In this document: in pieces, positions 55,009 to 64,000 of the stretch
Layout of the letters: each line of letters opens with the position of its first letter
How positions within the stretch are numbered: position 1 is the first letter of the stretch
NCBI GenBank assembly: GCA_033065855.1
Contig: JAVXUO010000399.1
Span: 74,501-138,500 of the forward strand
Length of the DNA stretch: 64,000 nucleotides
Source of the DNA: Escallonia rubra
Taxonomy: Eukaryota > Streptophyta > Magnoliopsida > Escalloniales > Escalloniaceae
Direction of reading: 5' to 3'
Program-made: the position numbers and the translations under genes
The notes under the pieces: model-generated
What the model saw: only the letters and a program-made list of their open reading frames with translations
Databases searched by the model: none
What the model was told of the DNA's origin: nothing

Positions 55009-55559
55009 GACATTTTTGGAGTGTGTCAATTTCTGACAGCATCTGTTTAAGAGTTCTTGTGCCAGTAGCGGACAATGGCGTGCTGTTGAACATCCGATAC
55101 TTCTTTAAAGGTGTATCATCCCCCCCTTCCCCCCACAGTTTTGCAGAAGGTGTGGAGAATATCTGAGGAAAAAAATGGAAGTGCTCCATTCTTGTAGCTC
55201 TTTTTTTTACACAGGTATACTTCCGTGCGTGTGCGCGCGCCGTTGTGGTAAGACTGCATACAACAAAACTTGTACACTGTTCAAGTTCAAACAAAGATTG
55301 AAATTAGTTGGTAGAAGATAAACATTACGCTAACCAAGGTACTCGTTCCTGAATTGTAAATTCTTGGACATTCCCTTTATGCACTTTAACTACCTGATCC
55401 TATTCCTACGTCAGGGCAAACGTTTGTCATTTGTTGGGAGCCAAGCTGAATAGCTGTTCAATATTGTTCGATAGTTTTTACCCTCGAGTTTAACTTCTTA
55501 TATGCACTAAATACATAGTTGCATGCGTCACTGTAACAGCTCCATGAAAGCTCTGATCA

Positions 55560-56110
55560 ACATGTTTAGCTCCAACTGGGTGAGGCGTAATGCCACCGAA
55601 TTGTCTTATATTGAGCCTTCGCTTGTTAACGACCAAAAAATTGCGTGCTGAAGACTCAACCTGGTATTGATAAATGGAATGACATATCGGTTGGTGTCAC
55701 CCCTGGGATCGAACCTAATATTTGTTCCTTGCAAAACTTTGTTCAATGGCAGGCCGCTTATTCTTAAGCCATGGTCTATCAACGCTGTTCTCAATAAGAT
55801 GGGAATTCAGACCATTCACATTTGGATTCGTCTCCCTGGATTGAAACATCACTAGTGGAGCCCTGAAAATCTAGCACGTGTTGCTAGCGTCTTGGGGAAG
55901 CCCCTCTTCTCGGACAGGTTCATGGCTGGGCAGTCCCGGCTTGCTTATGCACGGCGCTGCTGATTTGCAGCTGTCAGATAGAATTATGGCCCCTGATAGT
56001 GCTATCTGTGAACAAAAAATGGACCATCAATGGATGCCCTGAAACTGTGAAATATGCTGTTGTTTTGGCCACAAAAGCAATGGGCGTGCCTTTCCCCACC
56101 TCGCATTCCG
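55560..56110 (+). pseudogene. LINE ORF1 (DUF4283-like) fragment
   Basis: The plus strand reads, with stops, a DUF4283-type pattern: Arg-Pro-Leu-Ile-Leu-Lys-Pro-Trp-Ser, then Ile-Trp-Ile-Arg-Leu-Pro-Gly-Leu, then Trp-Ser-Pro-Glu-x-Leu-x-x-Val-Ala-Ser, and Gly-Lys-Pro-Leu-Phe with Arg-Leu-Ala-Tyr-Ala-Arg. This is the nucleic-acid-binding ORF1 of plant L1 LINEs. Internal stops and the lack of ORF2 mark it as a relic. It lies about 550 bp after the host stop codon. Confidence 0.65.
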
Positions 56111-56939
56111 TTAGCTCCAGTTTTTTTTTCTCCAAGGTCCGGTCCTGAGGTTCATCTTACCACTGAGGTTGAAATTCTTAACCACTTATCTATACCGGTT
56201 AATATGACAACATGTCTTAATTGTTGACACTTAAAATGACATTTCATTTGACGGCGGTCAACACTCCAAATAACAAAATATTTGTTGCTCATGCGATGAC
56301 AAAATATTTTTCTTTCTTCCTTGTTCTTTCTTTGCAGAAGCCAATACTACTAATTGACATATCATAATCGAGTAAAATATTCTCTTTCTACTCTTGAAAG
56401 TTCTTGAGTTACAAAAGTTGTGCTTAAGCTTCAAATAAGGTACATGCAATGACTCTATAGGTCTTGAGTTTCATAATTTGTGCCTTAACCATTGCCCTGA
56501 TAATGTTAGTATAGGTCAAAATTAAGGGTATAGACACACTCAAGTAGATGGGTCAAAGAGGAGTTTTTAAATTTTTTTTTTCCTTTTGCAATCCGCTTCT
56601 CTAAACTACTTGCCCAAAATCACCCCTAAAATTTTGGATCTTGGGATGAAAAAAAAAATTGGCACTTGACCGACAGATGACCTCAACTTGGACACAAATG
56701 CCGTTAAAAGTGAAGCTGAAAAATTGAAATTCACGAAATATTGATAAGCTTATTTTGTAAACGTACTTGAGTTTCATATTTCTTTTTTGTTTGGCATCAT
56801 GTAGAAACATCCGGCCCTGGAGCAATTTACAACATCTTGTTGCATAATTGCAAAATCTCCATGAACTGGCTAATTAGGCAACAAGGTTGGCTCATTAGGC
56901 AATTTCACTCATCTTGCCTCTGTTGATTTTGATGCTCAG

Positions 56940-58860
56940 GGCCTTTTTGGTAAATCACAATAAATAAACCCTAAAACGGGTCGGGGTGGCTGAATAGGGT
57001 TCTTAAACACGCAAAATAAATTACAAGTGACAAGCAATTGCAACAATTGAATAAGTAAAATACAACTCAAATGAAGCAAAAAAAAAGGAGATAAGAGTTT
57101 AGATATGTAACGCCCCAAATTTATTTCCGGAGCGTTAATGCCGAATACACAGAGATCAGATAAAATCTTATAATTATCATAAAATAACTCCAAAATGGTA
57201 AATCAGAGCATATACTAATAATTTCCAAAATACATCAATGTCTAACAAATTGACCCCAAAGCTTTTATACAAGTCATGCTCTCCAACACGGAGTTTCCAA
57301 AAATATACCCAAGTAGCGTCAGAACTAATATCTGAGACAAATCAGTTAACTCTTGATCGCTCAGCTAGCCCTCCAATACAAGGTCCCACCTACTGTTCTC
57401 CTGAAAGGAACAACAATAAGGGGATGTGCCAAATGCCCAGTAAGGTCGCTCAAAGGACCAATCAAACGGAAACGAAAATATCAGAGAAACGAAAATTTCA
57501 GAAGCACAAAGGATCTCAACAGTACGGACAATCAAATCGGGTTTCAAATGTCAAAACATATCTAAATAAAACAGACACTAGAGAGCCATTCAGAAAGTGG
57601 TCACATACGTCATCACTTACATATGAAGCCGGTTCAGAAAGTAAGATCGCGATCTCTAGCTCAACTCCCCTGAGCTAGCCCACGTTTCAATCCACGTGGG
57701 TAAGTCAGACATAAGTCACATACACCGTGACATGGCTCATAGAGTTATCAAAACAAAGAATTCAATTTAACAAAATCAAATACCAGACATGTCAAACAAT
57801 ATATGGAGTTTCTGAAATAATGATAATCTCTAAAACGAACGATATCAACAACATAAATTCTAAGATCAGACAATTTTGACAAAATTGAATTTCACAAGTC
57901 ATAGCATTTGGAACAAGTTATTCATACTAAATCTCAAATAAAAGAGGAGAAGAAGAATCAATTAACTCAACTCGAAGAAATTCGGATTTCAAAAAGAAAC
58001 TAAAGACTTACAAGAGCGATTGGTCCATCGCTGATGTGAATTTCGAAAATAACCCTTACCTTAGCCAAGCCTTTGAGAAAAGCAAAACCTTAAGCTTCAC
58101 CTTAGATCTTCCAAACTTCCAAGGCCTTCTCTCTCTCTCTCTCGCAAAGGAGGAAGAAACAGAGAAACCCCGAAAAGCAAGAAAATGAAATAAGACACTA
58201 TTTATATAGAGGGACAAAAATTTAAGTTTGCATTCGACTAAAAACAATTGAGTCGAAAGAAACACTTTGAGTCGAATGAAACACTTTGAGTCGACTAAAA
58301 CTCACTTTTAGTCGAATGAAACACTTTGAGTCGAATAAAAACTTTTTAGGCAATTTTTTTTTCCACTTTTAGTCGACCAAAACACTTTTAGTCGACTAAA
58401 ACCTCTTTACTTCGATTAAAACCTTCAAAAATTAATTTTACACAATTTAAATACTTTTTAGTCAACCGAAATACTTTGAGTCGACTGAAAACACTTTTAG
58501 TCGACTAAAACCTCTTTAATTCGACTAAAACTTTTAGAAACTTCCTTATCAAAATATTGAACACTTTCCATTCGACTAAAACTTCAAAATGATAAAAAAA
58601 CACTTTCTCAATATTCTCAAAAAGACCACAAGCTTATTTACTAAAAATAAAAATTTCACACACGGAAAAAAGGAAATTTTTGGGATATTACAAGATATAC
58701 TTGACATAAAATATTTAAAAGATTCAATTTAGGCTACCCTCAAGCCTACATCAATGCATCCAAAGAAGTTCCTTGAGAAGTCCTACAACTCACAACTCTT
58801 GAAAAGAATGAGATAAGGTAATTGCACTTGAGTTTATTTCATGGTGTTGAAGTATGGCTT
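56940..58860 (-). repeat. Copia LTR relic, split by a gypsy-type solo LTR
   Basis: 56940-57105 and 58693-58860 together align with the LTR at 210 onward (shared GGTGGCTGAATAGGGT-like start, then ATAAGAGTTTAGATATACTTGAC across the break, then CAAGCCTACATCAATGCATCC-like text given in part). The break is exactly at the solo LTR. No primer site or gag is seen beside it. The outer limits are approximate. Confidence 0.65.
57106..58692 (-). mobile_element. Gypsy-type solo LTR, 1,587 bp, with perfect 5-bp target duplication
   Basis: Plus-strand ends are TGTAACGCCCC at 57106 and GGGATATTACA ending at 58692; read on the minus strand it is TGTAATATCCC...GGGGCGTTACA. Identical AGATA pentamers flank it (57101-57105 and 58693-58697). 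There is no internal region, so an intact element was lost by LTR-LTR recombination. The inside carries many GTCGACTAAAA-type motifs between about 58220 and 58580. ORFs inside (e.g. 57238-57678) are not supported as genes. It belongs to the same broad family as the LTR ending at 4293. Confidence 0.92.
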
Positions 58861-60299
58861 CGATGAATGCTGAGACACGGACATACAGACACAGACAAAG
58901 TCCAATATAGAGTGAGAGGAAATTCCGACAATTTGAATGTAGTTTGGAGATCAAATGTAACAACCTTATTACTTCGGTCGATTCGAATCAACGTTTTGGG
59001 CCATCAAAGTTTAGATATTGACCACTCGACTTACACTCGATGCTTTGATTGATCGAAACATTTTGATCATGAAAAACATATTTATATTTACTTTCAAAGA
59101 TTAAGGACACTTTTAATTGGGTTTATTTGGCTAAATTTCCATTAAAAGTTTAAAAACTTTAGATTGATAGAAATCTAAAAAAGTTTTTCAAGAATTTTTT
59201 AAAAGTAATCTCTAGCCAATATTAAGAGTGTTTCTCGCACTAATGCAATGCAAGGATCTAAGGTAAATCTAGGTCCTTGTCATTATAGCAATATCAATAA
59301 AAGACTAATTACAAGACTGAAAATAATTCAAAAAACCAGCTATGAGTTTAGTACTTCCTCAACATCTTGAAGCAACCTACATTTGATCCAATCCTGAGAA
59401 TTCTAGGATGCTATCCTCATGATAATTGTGCTTGTGTATCAATAAGCGAATACAAGACTCCTTATTATCATCTAAGCCAAGTACACACTAGAAACATTTA
59501 TCAAAGTTAAGTCATAAATAAAACGGGAATTAGATCTTTTGATATTATAGCACTATCGGCAGTCTTCTAGAATGAGGAGGTTACTCTCATTTTTGTGCAC
59601 TCATTAAGGATTTGGTTAAATATTTATCTCTCAAACTTATAAATATTCCCAACTCATATTACCTTTGTCTATGTTGATCTTGTCTTTTATTTGAGTTTTA
59701 ACCTAGATTTGCATTTAATAAAAAAGAAGAGTTAACAAAGTTGAATATTTACATCCGCAAGAAACCACCATCTCAGACACATAGGAGACCCTATCCTATC
59801 ATCCTTACAGTGCAACAAAATTATTGATATAAGGCTAAGAGTGACCAAAACCCATAATTGTTTCATGCCACGGTTCATCCATGAGCTAAGTACCCTTGCT
59901 GTACAAAAGTTGGGTAGTTGCGGATGGAATGTCAGTGCCGATGGTGAAGTAGCATACGTGAAAAGAAACTACAAATATGATATAAGAAAGATGGGTTGCA
60001 TCCTGACTGGTTTTACCTCATGTCATGTGATCTGGTGGTGCCTATGATCCGATGATATGGATGCGTTTGCTGATCTTCTACAGATCATTGCCAGTTCATC
60101 CCAAGAGAGTTTTGATGGAAAGATGAGACAATGTCACTACTGGGATCAGAAAAATAATCCGTGTGATCCATTGCTGCACTCGGTTGTCTTAAATAATAAT
60201 TTGCTTAGTCCTTCTCCTAATTTTATGGAAAGACTTCGTCATAGGTTTGTGTGTAGAATCTTGTACCTGACTAAGCCGAAGGTTGGGAGAAATTAGCTT
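58861..60299. other. AT-rich stretch, nothing recognised
   Basis: No ORF longer than about 80 codons, no repeat ends and no RNA gene could be supported. Parts up to about 59750 may still belong to copia-derived sequence, but I could not align them by eye. Confidence 0.5.
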
Positions 60300-62172
60300 T
60301 TAAGATCGGAGAAGAGATTGTGTCCTTGCAACATGTGGGATTGTTTGCTCCTGGGCCTCATTTTTAAGATTTGAGATAAGTAGCATGAAGGAGGGCTCTT
60401 GCGATATCATGGATCCACCGTAACTAACAAAAGGGTTTAGGATATGGTGCATAGTAATGTTTCTATTAGTGCAAGGGGTTCGGTTTTGGTTTGCATTAAT
60501 TGCTACTGCCATCAGTATGGGTTGCACATTGGGAAGGTGATTGTGGGAGGCAGTATTGGGGTCCATTAGTTCCTTTCCCGGACCGTGGAGTTTTTGGGGT
60601 GGAGAATCAAGAAGGTGAAGGTAGAGAGTAGAAGTTGATGAGGCATGATAGCGGGGTGGCAGATAAGTAGTCCTAAGAGGGACTGATGGCCATACTAGAA
60701 GAGGATGAACATTTTTGGGTAGGGGATGTGAGAGTTCGGCTGAAGGGTTGGAGTCAGGGGAGCGAAAGTCAAACTGAGTGAGTTCTATTTTGGAACTATG
60801 TGAGGTTGCTGGGAAAGTCGGTAGTAACCTTATCACATAAAGGATTTTTTGAAAGAGATCTTTATGGGATTGGTCCCACTCAGATCCAAACTTGGTGCGC
60901 TAGTTAAAAAATCAAGGTTCTTGGGGAGTTACGTGGGCTAGAGAGTTTTCTAGAGGGATGTTTGGTAGCCAAGTAACTGGGCGGGGGGACCACTTGTTCC
61001 TCGATGTTGTGGTTCCATGGCTGATCACTAGGCAAAAAATACATGACATTATCATCCAGAGTGGGGGCTTTGGTGTGAGATTCACGGTTTGGAGACTGGG
61101 CATCGTTAGCAATTTGGATATCCTCTTTGTTGCCTTCTGAAGCTGTCTGAAAGCTCACCTCAGGAGAAGATATGGGTGAGAGTGGAAGCGAACCTGAGGA
61201 GTAAACATAGTGAAGCTCCGGTCCAAAAGGGGTTTTAATTGATTTAACCCAGGAAGTGCGATTGAAATCCGTATTTAGGAGAATTGGGATGGGAGCTCCA
61301 TACAGTGCGTGGTCCAGCTCGAACATAGTGTGATAAGGAAACTGGGCTCGGAGACGAGACAATAGATTTTCAAAAGCTCTACCTATATCTCCCTCCCGTT
61401 TAGTACAGCTTTGCAGTGAATGCCTGATACAATTACATACATAAGACTTCTTCATACGAGCAATCTAACCAAAGACTTTGATGATTAAGCAAATAGAAGA
61501 AAACATCTGCATGAAGTGGCATAAGAATATCAACCCTAATATGAAAGTTTGAAGTAATCCTTGTATTTCACAGGGAGGGCGGCCAACTTATACGTAAGAC
61601 CTTTCCAATGAGACCTCATGTGCTGTGCTAAGTTGATGGTGTAGTAGACGGTGGTTTAGAAATACGGATCCAAATATCTGCTTTAAAAAATGTGAGAGAA
61701 GCATAAACCATGTGGGAGTCCATGGACGACGTAGAAAAAGAGCTCATTAAATAGACCACGGTCCACTAGTTAGACCAAATGGGCCTCATATTCATGTTCA
61801 AAATAAAAGTAAAAAGATCTTGGGTAGCTTTTCAACTCGGGTTTTGCTAAATGAATTCCAATTGTTGTTGATGATCATTTGCATTTAGGAGTCCTTGAAG
61901 ATTTTGATGTCCCAGATGAAGCCAATTAAAATTCTTGAAGAACTTATATGTTCAGCCATGACCAAAATCTCCTTAAATTGTGAAAGAGGTCCTCTGCGAG
62001 GGTGAGATCCAATTGGTAGGTTGGGGGGGGGAGGGTTGATGATTGGGATTGTGAAACTGGTAAGGGGCAGTGGGTGAAGGATTGCTAAAGTGGGAGTCAA
62101 GTGAGTAGGTTGGGACGGTAGAGAAGGAGAATTCATGGTGTAGGAGGATTTGTGACACTGTAACCCTAACAA
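60300..62172 (-). pseudogene. LINE ORF1-like relic, minus strand
   Basis: Read on the minus strand from about 62172. A Pro-rich opening is followed by a DUF4283-like pattern in broken frames (about 61770-61480: a Trp-Ile-Arg-Ile segment, then Gly-Leu-Ile-Gly-Lys-Val-Leu). Two open pieces follow, 61455-60904 (183 codons) and 60836-60300 (178 codons), Pro/Ser/Asn-rich, as in the variable C-terminal half of plant LINE ORF1. There is no RT domain. The assignment rests on pattern only. Confidence 0.45.
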
Positions 62173-63799
62173 TTCTAAGGAGATCTCAGTGAATCCAACC
62201 TAATGAAGGCTTATTTAACAAAACAGATCACCATTAACAGAACCATAAACGTCAGTTGGATAGGGATGTTTGAAGGAATCATTATATGAGCAAGTGGGTT
62301 GAAAAGATGAATTGAAGAACCTGATGACGAGTTTCGCCAGAAACTGTGTGGCGGAGGAGAAATGAAGATGAATGAGAGTTGAGGGAGCATTTTAGTTGGT
62401 CAACAAAGTCAAAGAACGCTAAATGTGTAATGTAAAAGATTCTCTTTGATGATTGCATAAAGTAATGATCTTTGGCTATGTGTCAGACACTTTACTGATA
62501 TGGTTAAATACAAATTTGTCCCCTACAATATACATGTACTTGTAATTCAATTCTCCATATTTGTAGCATTTGCTATAATATCCCCTATAATTGACAAAAT
62601 TGTTGCAAACGACTCAAAAACTGGATGCTAGTATATTTTCAGGTGTTAAGTCTGCGCGTGCTGCGCACATGCAATTTTGGCATGGGCGTATTTGTCCATT
62701 CCCTTACCCTTTTTCACTGCAATTACCTCACACATGTTTCCTTTCAAAATTTCTCTCTCTATATATATGCAGAGGGATTTTTTGGATCTAGGGTTTCAAG
62801 AGAGAAGGAGATAGGGAGGGAGGGAGGGAGGGAGGGAGGGAGGGAGAGAGAGAGAGGTTATGCTTTCTCATGGCTCATGAATACTATCAATGTGGTGAGA
62901 GGCCAATCACAAGGATTTTGTGGACAGACAAAAATCTATGTAGAAGATTTTCTAGTTGTAGCAACATGGTGGGCTTTGTGGGTCAATCCTTCATTTTTCT
63001 ATTTTATAATCCGAAGTAACACTATTAATGTTTTCCTTGCTGGTTGGTAGGTGTGGGTTTTTTTTTGCTTGGCGTGACCCTCCAGTTAGGTTAACAGGTC
63101 AAATGAGAGAATTTGGATGATTGTTGTAATTGGTAGCTGGTGTTGCTTTTCTTGATTATGCTTATAGTATTGTGTGATTTTGATGATGGGACGGTGGTCG
63201 TGAGCATGACAGAAGGTGAAGATGTCGACAATGTTAGGAATGTACCGAATAAGGAGATGTTTAATGTGTTGAAGAATGTAATGAAGCAATATACAGAATC
63301 AAGGTTCTTCTATACTAATGGTTCCCCTGCTATAATGTCTGAGTATAATTTATGAAAAATCTGTCCCCCGTACTCAACACATATTTGCTAATATGTTCCA
63401 CGTAATTTTCTAATATTTCCAAATCTGTTCCATGTAATTGTACTAATATTTGACGAATCTGTCTTTTAAACTTTGAACAGTAATTGTAACTTGTTACTGC
63501 TGTGTAAACTTTGCTAAAACATGGCCTCCAATTAAACTAGATAAAATTCCAAAAGAAAACAACACAACAAACAGCACAACAATTCCCTAAAAAGCAACCC
63601 AAGATTATCCAAGAACCATCCAGTTCAGTTACATATGCTGTGCAAAAAACATTAAATTCAGTTACATACACTATGCAAAAACCAACCACCCTACCAATGT
63701 ATCTACTTTGTTCAAAGACCAGCCACCTACCAGTGTATCTAATATGTCTAAAAGCCAGCCAACATTTTGTGAACAAAAATAGCACCCAACCCTAACTTC
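62173..63799. other. Intergenic stretch with AGGG/AG tract, no supported gene
   Basis: An (AGGG)n tract passing into (AG)n lies at 62813-62857, just after a TATATATGCAGAGGG region. Short plus-strand frames at 62625-63050 and 63140-63355 show no recognised domain. A direct repetition of TACCA(N)TGTATCTA-type text is visible at about 63690-63745. Confidence 0.5.
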
Positions 63800-64000
63800 C
63801 TAAGACTTATGTTTTCCTTTACCCTTTGCATTAGGCTTTGGTTGTCCTTCACCTTGACTGCTTGCAGCTGCCCTTGATCTTGTATTTCTTGGTCCATCAT
63901 CATTATTGGTTTGTCCTTGAGATTGAGTACTTCTCCCTTTCCCTTGGCCACATTGGCTTTGACCTCCCTTTGAGGCCATAGATTTGGACCATTCATTGGG
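63800..64000 (-). CDS. C-terminal end of an unknown basic low-complexity protein
   Basis: One frame is open for 66 codons from the window end at 64000 to a TAG at 63800-63802. It is rich in Gln, Ser, Gly, Lys and Asn with Gly-Gln-Gly-Lys-Gly-Arg and Lys-Gly-Lys-Gly-Lys-His-Lys blocks and ends Lys-Ser. The competing 82-codon frame in another phase has less natural composition. It could be the tail of a Mutator-type transposase or another nucleic-acid-binding protein; without the upstream part this stays open. Confidence 0.35.
   Translation of the reverse strand, partial: PNEWSKSMASKGGQSQCGQGKGRSTQSQGQTNNDDGPRNTRSRAAASSQGEGQPKPNAKGKGKHKS

Overview
The window is plant nuclear DNA, most likely from a eudicot. 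It holds one large intron-rich host gene, many LTR, hAT, Mutator and LINE relics, and integrated copies of plant pararetroviruses (Caulimoviridae). I assembled the host gene by hand from GT-AG splice sites and reading-frame continuity: 33 exons, 5,424 nt including the stop, 1,807 codons. It encodes a Sec7-domain ARF guanine-nucleotide exchange factor closest to Arabidopsis BIG5 (also called MIN7 and BEN1).

Layout. 1-4293: the start of a Ty1/copia element on the minus strand (gag N-terminus, tRNA-Met primer site, LTR), then a Ty3/gypsy-type LTR. 4294-24276: endogenous pararetrovirus (EPRV) sequence in four blocks of alternating orientation. Block A (+, 4294-13705) and block B (-, 13706-15163) come from one virus with a petuvirus/florendovirus-like order: movement protein, coat, CCHC knuckle, aspartic protease, RT-RNase H, then a downstream ORF. 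Block C (+, 15164-22134) and block D (-, 22135-24276) come from a different virus that encodes a viroplasmin/transactivator (TAV) protein and has a run of small overlapping ORFs after the primer site. A/B and C/D each form a head-to-head inverted repeat. A carries a hAT element with an 8-bp target duplication and a Mutator-like element whose empty site survives in B. B carries a tiny poly(A)-tailed insertion with a 13-bp duplication. Block D stops at a 131-bp (AG)n tract only about 270 bp upstream of the host start codon.

24675-55008: the BIG5-like gene on the plus strand. Its introns hold hAT and Mutator-like elements with recognisable target duplications. Intron 24 is 7 kb and contains a MITE inside a hAT inside an LTR-like sequence. 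55009-64000: LINE ORF1 relics, a copia LTR split by a 1.59-kb gypsy-type solo LTR with a perfect 5-bp duplication, a second LINE relic on the minus strand, and an open minus-strand frame running off the window end.

Function. The host protein should activate ARF GTPases at the trans-Golgi network/early endosome; in Arabidopsis this protein supports endosomal recycling and immunity. All viral copies are broken (stops, frameshifts, deletions, inversions) and read as fossils, but their inverted arrangement could feed RNA silencing if transcribed. The most novel signals are the three tandem paralogous small ORFs in block C, the paired inverted repeats of two unrelated viruses, and their position against the promoter of an immune-trafficking gene. 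No tRNA or rRNA gene and no CRISPR array was seen.
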